Assembly: GCA_900548145.1 (NCBI GenBank)
Contig: URJB01000001.1
Location: 62,001-126,000, forward strand
Source of the DNA: an uncultured Eubacteriales bacterium
GTDB taxonomy: Bacteria > Bacillota > Clostridia > Christensenellales > Aristaeellaceae
Direction: 5' to 3'
DNA length: 64,000 nucleotides
Every line of letters begins with the position of its first letter. Within the stretch, counting starts at the first letter, position 1. The translations under genes and the position numbers were made by a program. Positions 8,848 to 17,855 of this stretch are shown here, one piece after another. The notes under the pieces were generated by a model that was given only the letters and a program-made list of their open reading frames with translations, had not been told where the DNA came from and searched no databases.

Positions 8848-11800
8848 ATGCGCCTGACCAAGCTGGAAATATACGGATTCAAATCCTTCGCTCGCCGGAC
8901 GGAGATCGTCTTTCCCCAGAATGTGACGGGCATCGTAGGCCCTAATGGCAGCGGAAAAAGCAACATATCGGATGCAGTTCGCTGGGTATTGGGCGAGCAG
9001 AGTGCCAAGAATCTGCGTGGCAACAGCATGTCGGACGTTATTTTTAACGGGACCGAACAGAAAAAGCCCATGAACTACTGCGAAGTGACGCTGGTGTTCG
9101 ACAACGAGGATCGTCAGCTGCACGTGGAGTATAACGAGGTCAGCATTACCCGCCGGGTGTACCGCAGCGGCGACAGCGAATATCTGCTCAACGGCTCCAA
9201 CTGCCGCTTGAAAGACATCGTGGATCTGTTCCGGGATACGGGCGTTGGCAAAGAGGGCTACTCCATTATCGGTCAGGGCCGTATCGACGAAATTTTGAGC
9301 CAGCGCAGTGAAGACCGCCGCACGGTTTTTGAAGAAGCGGCGGGGATCAGCCGTTATCGCGCCCGCAAGGAAGAAGCCGAGGGACGCATGAAGCGGGCGG
9401 ACGAAAACCTGCTGCGCGTGCTGGATGTGCTGGACGAGCTGGAGACTCATCTAAAACCCCTGAAAAAGCAGGCGGAAACGGCGCGGCAATATCTGACCTT
9501 GAGCGAAAGCCTGAAAGAACTGGATATTCGTCTGTTTCTGCATCGTTACGATAAGCTGAAAGAAAAAGACGTGGCCGCCGAGCAGACGCTGCTTCAGGTC
9601 AAAGACGCTTTGCAGGAGGCGGAAATGCATCTGGAGGACTGCCTCCGGCAGCGCACCGCAGAAGAGGAAGAACAGGAGCGCCGCCAACAGGCCTTGAATC
9701 AGGCTCATGCGGCGTTGCTTGCGGCCAATGATGAACTTCACGCCATGCGGGAGAATGTGACGGCCATCCAGAACCGGATAGACGCTGGCCGGGAAACCGC
9801 GGAGCGCCTCAAGAACGAAGGGGACAGCCTGCAGAACCGTTTGAAGCTGATCGAAGCGACGCTGAATCAGAGCGACGGCGGCATGGGGGAAGCAGAAAAG
9901 CTGCGTCAACAGGCGGCGGAAGCGCTGGAAACCCGCCGAAGCGCTCAAGCGGCCATCAGCGAAAAAACCGGCGCACTGGAAGAAGAACTGAACCGTCATC
10001 AGGCGGAATGGATGGAGCGCATGAACCGTATGCAGTCCATGCGAACCAATCAGGCGCGTCAGTCCGCCATGCAGCAGCAAATGGAGCAGCGCAAGGCGGA
10101 ACTGGAATCCCAGCGGGATACCGAACAGAGGCGTGAAGCCGAGTTGAACGCTGCCATGGAAGAAGCCAAGGCCAGTCTGCAAAGCGAGGAACAACGCCTG
10201 AACGAGCTGCGCCAGAGCGCCGAAACGCTGGATCAGTCTTCCAAGCAGCTTTTGCAGGACATCCTGACCCGGCAGCGCCAGATGCAGGAGGATGCACAGA
10301 ACGCCCGTGCGGCCGATACCCGTCTGCGTACCTTGAAGGAATTGCAGGATGGCTACGAGGGCTATCAGTATTCCGTCAAGAATGCCTTGAGCTATGCCAA
10401 AAAGCAGCAGCTTTCGGGCGTGCGGGGCGTGGTAGCCATGCTGCTGCGGGTGCCCAAGGAGTATGAAACCGCCATGGATATGGCGTTGGGCGGCGCGATG
10501 CAGAACATTGTGACCGAGACTGAACAGGACGCCAAGCGCCTGATCGAATACCTGCGGCAAAACCGGCTGGGACGCGCCACTTTTTTGCCCTTGAGCACGG
10601 TTCACGGGCGGACGCTGAATCCGAACGAACGACGGGTACTGAATATGCCCGGCTGCGTTGGCGTGGCCAGTGAACTGTGCGGCTACGATCCCGAATACCG
10701 GGGCATCGTGGAGAGCCTGTTGGGCCGCACGGTCGTCGCCAAAGACCTGGACAGCGGTATCGCTATCATGCGGGCGGGAAATCAGGCCTTCCGTCTGGTG
10801 ACGCTGCAGGGCGATGTGATGCACTCCGGTGGCAGCATGACCGGCGGCAGCATTCAGCAGAAAGCACAGAACCTGCTGGGCCGGGAACGGGAAATGCAGG
10901 AGCTGCAGGAGACGCTGAAGCGCTATAATCAGAGTGTACAGCAGGCTCAGGCGGAAATTACCGAGATGGAAAACCGCCGAGGCGGCGAAAAAGAGCGCCG
11001 GGAGGCGGCTCAAAACGAGGTGCATCAGCAGGAAATCGCTGTGGTGCGTGATACTGAGCATCTGAAAGCCGCACAGTCCGAATGGGACAAGCACCGCCAG
11101 CGAATGGAGGAATTGACCGGAGCCATTGGCCAGCTGGAGGAAAGCCTGACGGAAATTCGAGAAGAACTCCAAAAGATGGAGAAGCTTTCCACCCAGCAGG
11201 ACGGCGGCATGGAAGAAATGAACCGCCGCACCGAAGAACTGACCCGGCAGCTGGATACGGCCCGGCGGGAACGGGAAGCGGCACAGGAAGCCCTGACCGA
11301 CGCGATGCTGACATTGCAGAACGCCGAACACGACTGCGACCGTTTGCAGCGGGATCAGAAGCGTCTGACGGGCGACCGAGACGATTGTCAACGGGAATGG
11401 CAGGAACTTTCGCAGAAACGCGATAACGCACTGGCAGAAATGGAACGTGCAGCCGCCGAACAGACTCAGGCAGAAGAAAGCGCGGCCAAAGCGGAAAGCA
11501 ACGTGGAAAGCGCGAAGCAGAACGTGGAGACCGCTCAGCTGAGGCAGGAGCAGCAGCAAAAAGCACTGCGGGAGCTGCAAGGCGAGATCGACGGCGCGCA
11601 ACAGATGGTCAGCCATGAAAACGAGCGTCTGCACCGGCAGGAAATCGCTCAGAATCGAATCAAAACAGACCTTAGCCAGCTGTGCGACCGTTTGTGGGAC
11701 ACCTACGAGTTGAGCTACGCGGGCGCGCAGGAATTGGGACAGACCTATCCCGAAGCGCCGTTCAAGGAAAGCGAGGCTGACGGACAGGCCCGTTCCCTGC

Positions 11801-12420
11801 GGGAGCAGATCCGCAGTCTGGGTTCGGTCAATGTGGGGGCCATCGAGGAATACGCCCAGATGTCCGAACGCTATACCGGCCTGAACGCCCAGAAGGAAGA
11901 CTTGGAGAAGGCCAAGAATGACCTGCAGGAGCTGATTACGCAGCTGCTTGGACAGATGGAAACGCAGTTCGTCAGCCAGTTCGGATTGATGCAGCAGTAT
12001 TTCTCCGAAACCTTCCAACGCCTTTTCGGCGGCGGCAACGGCGAGATCTCCTTGAGCAACCCTAATGACCCGCTGAACTGCGGCATTGAGATCATCGTGC
12101 AGCCTCCGGGAAAGAAGCGGCAGCTATTGAGCCTGTTCAGCGGCGGCGAGCGCGCCCTGACGGCCATCGCCATCCTGTTCGCCATGCTGAAGCTGAAGCC
12201 TACGCCCTTCTGCATTCTGGACGAGATCGAGGCCGCGCTGGACGACGCCAATATCAGCTATTTCGCCGACTATCTGAAGGAATTCAGCAAGGATACCCAG
12301 TTCATCGTCGTGACCCACCGAAAGGGCACCATGGAACGCTGCGATACGCTTTTCGGCGTGGCCATGGAGGAACGGGGCATCAGCAGCATGGTCAGCGTCA
12401 ACTTGAAGGACTACCAATAA
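8848..12420 (+). CDS. smc: Chromosome segregation ATPase SMC
   Basis: A 1,190-residue condensin subunit that organises and segregates the chromosome with ScpA and ScpB (not in this window). The Walker A GPNGSGKSN is at 31-39. A long coiled coil runs to the hinge near 520-665, where GGSMTGG ends the hinge region, and a second coiled coil returns. The C-terminal head has LFSGGERALTAIAILFAM near 1097 and Walker B FCILDEIEAALDD. The length is typical. The ATG at 8848 is preferred over the GTG at 8842 because AGGAGG ends at 8841. Confidence 0.97.
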   Translation: MRLTKLEIYGFKSFARRTEIVFPQNVTGIVGPNGSGKSNISDAVRWVLGEQSAKNLRGNSMSDVIFNGTEQKKPMNYCEVTLVFDNEDRQLHVEYNEVSITRRVYRSGDSEYLLNGSNCRLKDIVDLFRDTGVGKEGYSIIGQGRIDEILSQRSEDRRTVFEEAAGISRYRARKEEAEGRMKRADENLLRVLDVLDELETHLKPLKKQAETARQYLTLSESLKELDIRLFLHRYDKLKEKDVAAEQTLLQVKDALQEAEMHLEDCLRQRTAEEEEQERRQQALNQAHAALLAANDELHAMRENVTAIQNRIDAGRETAERLKNEGDSLQNRLKLIEATLNQSDGGMGEAEKLRQQAAEALETRRSAQAAISEKTGALEEELNRHQAEWMERMNRMQSMRTNQARQSAMQQQMEQRKAELESQRDTEQRREAELNAAMEEAKASLQSEEQRLNELRQSAETLDQSSKQLLQDILTRQRQMQEDAQNARAADTRLRTLKELQDGYEGYQYSVKNALSYAKKQQLSGVRGVVAMLLRVPKEYETAMDMALGGAMQNIVTETEQDAKRLIEYLRQNRLGRATFLPLSTVHGRTLNPNERRVLNMPGCVGVASELCGYDPEYRGIVESLLGRTVVAKDLDSGIAIMRAGNQAFRLVTLQGDVMHSGGSMTGGSIQQKAQNLLGREREMQELQETLKRYNQSVQQAQAEITEMENRRGGEKERREAAQNEVHQQEIAVVRDTEHLKAAQSEWDKHRQRMEELTGAIGQLEESLTEIREELQKMEKLSTQQDGGMEEMNRRTEELTRQLDTARREREAAQEALTDAMLTLQNAEHDCDRLQRDQKRLTGDRDDCQREWQELSQKRDNALAEMERAAAEQTQAEESAAKAESNVESAKQNVETAQLRQEQQQKALRELQGEIDGAQQMVSHENERLHRQEIAQNRIKTDLSQLCDRLWDTYELSYAGAQELGQTYPEAPFKESEADGQARSLREQIRSLGSVNVGAIEEYAQMSERYTGLNAQKEDLEKAKNDLQELITQLLGQMETQFVSQFGLMQQYFSETFQRLFGGGNGEISLSNPNDPLNCGIEIIVQPPGKKRQLLSLFSGGERALTAIAILFAMLKLKPTPFCILDEIEAALDDANISYFADYLKEFSKDTQFIVVTHRKGTMERCDTLFGVAMEERGISSMVSVNLKDYQ

Positions 12421-12465
12421 ACGACCTTTCATACAAAGCGCCTAGGGCGCAAAGGAGGCAGCATC

Positions 12466-13377
12466 ATGAGTGAAAAGAAAGGCTTTTTCGCCCGGCTTCG
12501 GCAGGGTATGAGCAAGAGCCGCGAACAGATCGCCGCGGTGACGGAGGATGCGCTGCAGGTGGACGCACCCATTGACGAGGATCTTTACGACGCCCTGTTG
12601 GACGCCATGATCCTTTCTGACATGGGCGCTGCATGTGCCGAGGAAGCGCTGGAAAAGCTGCGGGAGACCGTGAAGACGCAGAAGCTCCGCACGGCGGGAC
12701 AGGCCAAAACCGCTCTGAAGGAGATTCTGGTAGGAATGCTGGAAGTCGAAAAGCCCATACTGAAATGGCCCATGGTCATTTTGATGGTGGGTGTGAACGG
12801 CGTTGGCAAAACCACCACCATCGGCAAGCTGGCCCTGCGTTTTCAGGGCCTTGGCCGCACCATCATTCTCTGCGCGGCCGATACCTTCCGCGCCGCTGCT
12901 GCCGACCAGCTGCAGGTCTGGTCGGAACGGGCCCGTTGTCCCATCGTGCGCCACAAGGAAGGGGCCGACCCCGCCGGTGTAGTGTTTGACGGCGTACAGG
13001 CTGCCAAGGCCCAGAAAGCCGATCTGCTGATCGTGGACACTGCCGGACGGCTGCATAATAAAAAGAACCTGATGGACGAGATGGAGAAGATTCGCCGGGT
13101 CATTGACCGGGAATACCCCGAGGCCACGGTGCGCTGTCTACTGGTGGTGGATGCGACGACCGGCCAGAACGGCTTGCAGCAGGCCCGCGCCTTCCGGGAA
13201 GCCGCCGGGATCAACGGCATCGTGCTGACCAAGCTGGACGGCACCGCCAAGGGCGGCATTGCTTTCGGCATCGTCCGGGAGCTGAAAACCCCCGTCATGT
13301 ACGTGGGTGTAGGCGAGGGGATCGAGGATCTGCAGGCCTTCGACGCAAAAGAATTCGTGGACGCGCTCTTTGACTGA
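12466..13377 (+). CDS. ftsY: Signal recognition particle receptor FtsY
   Basis: A 303-residue GTPase that docks SRP-ribosome complexes at the membrane. The NG domain is complete: G1 GVNGVGKTTTIGKLA near 108, DTFRAAAADQL, DTAGRLHNKKNLMDEM near 190, and TKLDGTAKGG near 255. The acidic A domain of enterobacterial FtsY is absent, as is usual in Gram-positives. AAAGGAGG precedes the ATG. It follows smc by 45 bases. ffh, often nearby, is not here. Confidence 0.97.
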   Translation: MSEKKGFFARLRQGMSKSREQIAAVTEDALQVDAPIDEDLYDALLDAMILSDMGAACAEEALEKLRETVKTQKLRTAGQAKTALKEILVGMLEVEKPILKWPMVILMVGVNGVGKTTTIGKLALRFQGLGRTIILCAADTFRAAAADQLQVWSERARCPIVRHKEGADPAGVVFDGVQAAKAQKADLLIVDTAGRLHNKKNLMDEMEKIRRVIDREYPEATVRCLLVVDATTGQNGLQQARAFREAAGINGIVLTKLDGTAKGGIAFGIVRELKTPVMYVGVGEGIEDLQAFDAKEFVDALFD

Positions 13378-13400
13378 GCCCCGCAGGAGGAAAACATTCC

Positions 13401-14249
13401 ATGATGAATATGTACTATAAGTGGAAGGGAAGAAACGCCCTGCGCGGCAACTGGCAGACCGCCATGGTGGTGGCCTTCTTTTCCGGCATTTTTATGGTGC
13501 TGACGCAGGTCTATCAGAACCGCTTCATGCCCGTTGCCATTGAAATGATCGACGGGATGTATTACTGGCGCGTCCCACAAATCACGCGGGGCGTGTGGAT
13601 CGGCTTTGCCGTGCTGCAGCTTTGTTCCGTCCTGCTGACGCCGGTTTTGTCCGTCGGCTGCAACCATTACTTCGTCCGCCGTATCGAGGGAGAAGAGCTG
13701 GGCGCCAAGGGGCTTTTCAGCCGGATGAACCTCACGGGCAAGGCTTTGTGGCTGTATGTCATGATGTTCGTGAAAATCTTCCTGTGGACCTGTCTGCTGA
13801 TCGTCCCCGGCTTCATCGCTGCCATTCGCTACAGCATGGCGCCCTATCTGCTGGCCGAGCATCCCGAAATGACGGCCAAAGAAGCGCTGGAAGAAAGCAA
13901 GCGCATCATGAAAAATCGTAAGGGACAGTATTTCCTGCTGCTGCTCAGTTTTATCGGCTGGTCGCTGGCTTCCAATCTGCTGCAGCTGAGCCTGATGAGC
14001 ATCAGCGGAATTGCGGCGATCGTGGCGGGGCTGTTTGTGAACTGCTGGGTCAGCGCCTACGTGAATGCCTCCGTAGCCGTGTTCTATAAAACGGTTTCCG
14101 AAGATGGCGGGGAAGAAAAGGCACGTCAGGATTGGGAACGCATCATGCAGAACATGCAAAACGGCGTGAACTTTCCCGGCAATCCATGGAACGGCCCGGA
14201 TGATGATGACAGCGGCGACGATCAGGACGACGACGATTCATTAAACTGA
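13401..14249 (+). CDS. DUF975 family integral membrane protein
   Basis: A 282-residue protein with several hydrophobic segments (WQTAMVVAFFSGIFMVL, LWLYVMMFVKIFLWTCLLIV, FLLLLSFIGWSLAS). It has the DUF975 pattern: an N-terminal region close to the first membrane helix, P-G-F-I-A-A-I-R-Y, and the cytosolic stretch AEHPEMTAKEALEESKRIMK. The C-terminus is strikingly acidic (PDDDDSGDDQDDDDSLN). The function of the family is unknown. CAGGAGG precedes the start, and the gene is probably in the smc-ftsY transcript. Confidence 0.85.
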   Translation: MMNMYYKWKGRNALRGNWQTAMVVAFFSGIFMVLTQVYQNRFMPVAIEMIDGMYYWRVPQITRGVWIGFAVLQLCSVLLTPVLSVGCNHYFVRRIEGEELGAKGLFSRMNLTGKALWLYVMMFVKIFLWTCLLIVPGFIAAIRYSMAPYLLAEHPEMTAKEALEESKRIMKNRKGQYFLLLLSFIGWSLASNLLQLSLMSISGIAAIVAGLFVNCWVSAYVNASVAVFYKTVSEDGGEEKARQDWERIMQNMQNGVNFPGNPWNGPDDDDSGDDQDDDDSLN

Positions 14250-14284
14250 CTGACGTTTGCGCAGAAAGAAACGAGGGAACGACA

Positions 14285-15019
14285 ATGCCATCTCTGAAAC
14301 CATACAGTCAGGAGCTGGAATACAGCTATGCGCCCGGACTGTTCCCGTCGCTGGAATTGATGCGGGTGCAGCCCGAACGGGCGCTGCGCCTTCTGACCAG
14401 CGAAAAGGCTCACGGCGAGGGCGTGGAGAAGCTGCGGGCGATCTGCCGGGAGCATAACGTCCGAGAGGAAGTAGCCGACAAGGCGCTTCGCCGCATCAGC
14501 GGGAAGGACAACTGCTTTGCAGCCACGGTGTTTTCCAAGTGGCAGGCAGAGCTGCGCCCCGACCTGCCCCATGTGGTGCTCCATCATCCCATGGACGAGG
14601 GCAATCTGGGAACCATCCAGCGCACTCTGCTGGGGCTTGGTCTCAAGGATATCGCCGTGATTCGCCCTGCGGCAGACGTGTTCGAGCCCCATGTGGTGCG
14701 GGCTGCTATGGGGGCGGTCTTTTCCCTGCGGGTCAAGCAGTACGACAGCTTCGAGGACTACCGCCGGGAATATCCGAATCACGCGCTCTACCCGTTTATG
14801 CTGGACGGGTCCATGCTGCTGGAAGACGCTGTCCGTCAGCGGAAAACGCCCTATGCGCTCATTTTCGGCAATGAGGGCAGCGGACTTCCGTCGGAATTTT
14901 CCAAGCTGGGGCAGGCCGTGCGGATCCCGCACAGCGGAGAGATAGATTCATTGAACCTTTCCATTGCGGTAGGCATTGGCGCGTATGCCTTTGTGCATGC
15001 GCCGGAAAAAGGAGAGTAA
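14285..15019 (+). CDS. TrmH/SpoU-family RNA methyltransferase
   Basis: A 244-residue SPOUT methyltransferase that would add a 2'-O-methyl group to tRNA or rRNA using S-adenosylmethionine. The three family motifs are present: NLGTIQRTLLGLG (motif 1), FGNEGSGLP (motif 2) and IPHSGEIDSLNLSIAVGI (motif 3). The N-terminal 90 residues match no substrate-binding module I recognise, so the target nucleotide is open. The stop overlaps the binding site of the next gene. Confidence 0.88.
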   Translation: MPSLKPYSQELEYSYAPGLFPSLELMRVQPERALRLLTSEKAHGEGVEKLRAICREHNVREEVADKALRRISGKDNCFAATVFSKWQAELRPDLPHVVLHHPMDEGNLGTIQRTLLGLGLKDIAVIRPAADVFEPHVVRAAMGAVFSLRVKQYDSFEDYRREYPNHALYPFMLDGSMLLEDAVRQRKTPYALIFGNEGSGLPSEFSKLGQAVRIPHSGEIDSLNLSIAVGIGAYAFVHAPEKGE

Positions 15020-15023
15020 AACC

Positions 15024-15575
15024 ATGTACGAAGCCATTCAGGAACAGTTGAAAGCTTGTGTGGATTATCTGGCGGAGCGGGGGCATTTGAAGCCGGGCGC
15101 GGCGGTGGTGCTGGGCTGCTCCACCAGCGAGGTGGCCGGGGGTCACATCGGAAAGAACAGCGTGCCCGAGTTGGGAGACGCGCTGGCAGAAGCCATGATC
15201 TCCGCCTGCAAGGCTCGTGGGCTGAACCCGGTCTTTCAGTGCTGTGAGCATCTGAACCGGGCGCTGGTGATGGAGCAGAAAGTGCTGGACGAGCGGCGTC
15301 TGACGCAGGTCAACGTCATGCCCGTGCCCAAGGCGGGCGGCAGCACCGGCGCGGCGGCTTATCTTCGTTTTGAGGAGCCTGCCGTGGCCATGGCCATTCA
15401 GGCGGAAGCTGCCATCGACGTGGGCGACACGCTGGTGGGGATGCACATCCGCCCCGTTGCTGTGCCCCTGCGGATGCCGCAGGAAAATTACAAGGTGGGA
15501 GAGGCCCACGTGGTCATGGCCTATTCCCGTTTGCCCTATATCGGCGGGGAGCGGGCGCAGTACCCGAAAAAATGA
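15024..15575 (+). CDS. TIGR01440 (YwlG-like) family protein of unknown function
   Basis: A 183-residue protein matching the YwlG/DUF436 family conserved in Firmicutes. Recognisable pieces are VLGCSTSEVAGGHIGKNS, QCCEHLNRALV, VNVMPVPKAGGS and DTLVGMHIRPVAVPLR. No catalytic role is established. The GGAGAG binding site overlaps the stop of the methyltransferase gene, and the two are probably translationally coupled. The downstream gene's first possible ATG overlaps its stop. Confidence 0.85.
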   Translation: MYEAIQEQLKACVDYLAERGHLKPGAAVVLGCSTSEVAGGHIGKNSVPELGDALAEAMISACKARGLNPVFQCCEHLNRALVMEQKVLDERRLTQVNVMPVPKAGGSTGAAAYLRFEEPAVAMAIQAEAAIDVGDTLVGMHIRPVAVPLRMPQENYKVGEAHVVMAYSRLPYIGGERAQYPKK

Positions 15576-15595
15576 TCGAAAGGAAGAAAACCGTG

Positions 15596-16672
15596 ATGGT
15601 CGAAATCAAATCTAAGATCGCCGTTCGTTTTTTTGCCTCGTTGTTGACTCTGCTGTTTGCGGTCGGCGGTATTTTTGCCAGTGGGAAAGCGGAAACGGAA
15701 GATTCAACCGGCGGTCAAATTTATCTCTACGGCGAGACCCATGCCGTGGAGCAGATTTTGGAAGAAGAACTCCGGCTTTGGCAGGAGTATTATGCAAACG
15801 GGATGCGGCATCTGTTTGTGGAATTGCCTTACTATACGGCGCAATATCTGAACCAGTGGATACAGGCAGAAGACGATGAAATTCTGATGCAGGTGTATGC
15901 CGACTGTAATGGAACCGCGTTCCACAGCGCCAACGTCAGCCACTTTTACCGGCAGATCAAGGAGACCTGCCCGGAAACGGTCTTTCATGGGACGGACGTG
16001 GGCCACCAGTACCAGAGTACCGGGCGGCGCTATCTGAACGATTTGACCCGTCAGGACCTTGCGGATTCCGAGGAGGCGCAGTTGGCCCGGCAGAATATCG
16101 AACAGGGTCAGCAGTATTACCGTACCAACGACAACGTGTATCGGGAAAATACCATGGTCGAAAATTTTCTGCGGGAATATGCACTGCTGAATGGTGAAAG
16201 CATCATGGGGATCTATGGAGCGGCCCATACCGGGCTGGAGGCGCTGGATTGGTCAGGGCAGGTGCCCTGCATGGCCAATCAGCTTCGCCAGACCTACGGT
16301 GAACGGCTGCACAGCACCGATTTGTCCACCCAAGGGCTGACGGGCGAACCGATTCGTGCAGCGCTTTTCACCATCGGCAGTAAGGAATATCAGGCCGGTT
16401 ATTTTGGCGAGCAGGATCTTTCCGGCGTTTTGGAAGGAAAGTACCTTTCTCGGCAATTTTACCGGCTGGAAGAAGCCTATGACGATTTCAAAACCGCCAA
16501 GTTGACCGGTGACATTCTTCCTGCAAACAATTATCCCATGCCGATCGACGAAGGACAGGTCTTTGCCATTTGTTATACATTGGCGGACGGAACCAGCCGG
16601 TGGCAGTATTATCGCTGCGACGGTTCGGAATGGAATGGGCAGTTAACCACGTTAGAATTTCAGATTCCCTAA
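15596..16672 (+). CDS. Secreted ChaN/TraB/erythromycin-esterase-like protein
   Basis: A 358-residue protein with a basic N-terminus and a hydrophobic stretch (FFASLLTLLFAVGGIFAS) typical of a Sec signal. The mature part starts with IYLYGETHAVEQ, has HLFVELPYY, and later GIYGAAHTGLEAL. This GE-H / E / G-x-x-H layout is shared by the ChaN, TraB/Tiki and erythromycin-esterase superfamily, where His and Glu form an active or metal site. The reaction cannot be deduced. AAAGGAAG precedes both the ATG at 15596 and a GTG at 15593, so the start is uncertain by one codon. A terminator follows. Confidence 0.65.
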   Translation: MVEIKSKIAVRFFASLLTLLFAVGGIFASGKAETEDSTGGQIYLYGETHAVEQILEEELRLWQEYYANGMRHLFVELPYYTAQYLNQWIQAEDDEILMQVYADCNGTAFHSANVSHFYRQIKETCPETVFHGTDVGHQYQSTGRRYLNDLTRQDLADSEEAQLARQNIEQGQQYYRTNDNVYRENTMVENFLREYALLNGESIMGIYGAAHTGLEALDWSGQVPCMANQLRQTYGERLHSTDLSTQGLTGEPIRAALFTIGSKEYQAGYFGEQDLSGVLEGKYLSRQFYRLEEAYDDFKTAKLTGDILPANNYPMPIDEGQVFAICYTLADGTSRWQYYRCDGSEWNGQLTTLEFQIP

Positions 16673-16682
16673 GCCAAAAGAG

Positions 16683-16718
16683 ACGCCGCGCTGCAAGTCA
16701 TTGCTGCGCGGCGTTTTT
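16683..16718 (+). terminator. Terminator between convergent genes
   Basis: Arms at 16683-16695 and 16702-16714 pair over 13 positions with one mismatch around a 6-base loop, followed by TTTTT. It ends the long rightward run that began at 2954 and lies 4 bases before the end of the leftward methyltransferase gene. Confidence 0.88.
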
Positions 16719-16721
16719 GCG

Positions 16722-17831
16722 TTATTCAAAAATATAAAATTCGCATTCCAGCCGACCGTTGTACAGGCGACGTTTGTGCGTGGCCCGGCGACCGAAGCAG
16801 CGCTCAAAGGCAAAGTCAGACGTGATGGCGCAAAGCTTCCAGCCTGGGTGACGCTTCAGCAAAAGGCCCATTTCCCGGTAAAGAGCCTCCGCTTCCCGCT
16901 TGTCGCCCAGCCGTTCGCCGTAGGGCGGGTTGCAGAGAAATACCCCCGGCTCGTCGGGAACTTGCAGTGTGCGCAGGTCCTGCTGCCGGACGCTGATCTG
17001 CCCGTCAAAGCCCGCCTGATGAATATGGCGGCGGCACAGTTCCAGTGCCTCCGGGTCAATATCGCTGCCCGCGATCGAAAAAGAGCGCTCAGTCGGTATC
17101 TTGTCCCGTTCGGCCTGACGAATCGCCGCCATGGGCACGTCTTTCATGAAGGGAAACTCCTCGCAGACGAAGCTGCGGTCGATCCCCGCGGGACGGGCAG
17201 CGGCCTTGATGGCTGCTTCGATCAGAATCGTTCCCGTGCCGCAGCAGGGGTCGTACAACGGCATCCGCGTGCGCCAAGGGCTCACATCCAGCAGCGCCGC
17301 CGCCAGCGTTTCCCGCAGCGGCGCTTCGCCGTTCCATGTGCGGTAGCCGCGGCGGTTCAGCGCGTCGCCGCTCATGTCGATGGTCAATCGGGCCTGATCC
17401 CGGTACAGCGCGATCTCAATGGGAACACGGGGGCCGGTCTCCGGCAGCGTGTCTGCCCGAAGCCGCTTTTTCAGCCGCTCCACAATGGCCTTTTTCACGA
17501 TGGACTGACAGTCCCGCACGCTCATGAGCTGACTGCGCACGCACTTTCCCGAAACGTGGATGCGGCTGGAACGATCCAGATAGTTCTCCCACGGAAGGGA
17601 AGAAACAAACTGGAACAGCTCCTCAAAACTGAGGACCGGCTTTTCATCCAGAAGCAGCAGCACCCGGTCGGCGGTGCGCAGGCACAAATTGGCGCGGAAG
17701 CCGTCTGCCAACTCCCCGGTGAAGCGGGCGCAGCCCTGCTCGGCCTTGGCGGAGTAGCCCAGCCGCTTCAGTTCGTTGGAGACAATGCCTTCCAGCCCAA
17801 ATGCGGCGGTAGCCAGAAAAGAATACGGCAT
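16722..17831 (-). CDS. THUMP-domain rRNA (guanine-N2) methyltransferase, RlmL/YpsC type
   Basis: A 369-residue class I methyltransferase. The N-terminal part (about 1-155) has the THUMP-like fold region ending in IEIALYRDQARLTIDMSG, then NRRGYRTWNGEAPLRETLAAALL, a hallmark of the RlmL/YpsC/YcbY group. The SAM site is DPCCGTGTILIEAA and the catalytic motif is LCNPPYGERLGD (NPPY, N2-guanine modification). The length equals Bacillus YpsC and lacks the RlmK half of the enterobacterial fusion. The likely target is 23S rRNA, by family analogy. Confidence 0.92.
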   Translation of the reverse strand: MPYSFLATAAFGLEGIVSNELKRLGYSAKAEQGCARFTGELADGFRANLCLRTADRVLLLLDEKPVLSFEELFQFVSSLPWENYLDRSSRIHVSGKCVRSQLMSVRDCQSIVKKAIVERLKKRLRADTLPETGPRVPIEIALYRDQARLTIDMSGDALNRRGYRTWNGEAPLRETLAAALLDVSPWRTRMPLYDPCCGTGTILIEAAIKAAARPAGIDRSFVCEEFPFMKDVPMAAIRQAERDKIPTERSFSIAGSDIDPEALELCRRHIHQAGFDGQISVRQQDLRTLQVPDEPGVFLCNPPYGERLGDKREAEALYREMGLLLKRHPGWKLCAITSDFAFERCFGRRATHKRRLYNGRLECEFYIFE

Positions 17832-17855
17832 GGGCTTTTCACTCCTGAAGTCAAA

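Noticed and set aside
9451..12018. 855-codon open frame antisense to smc
   Set aside because: It mirrors the smc codon pattern, lacks a family signature, and smc is certain on the other strand.
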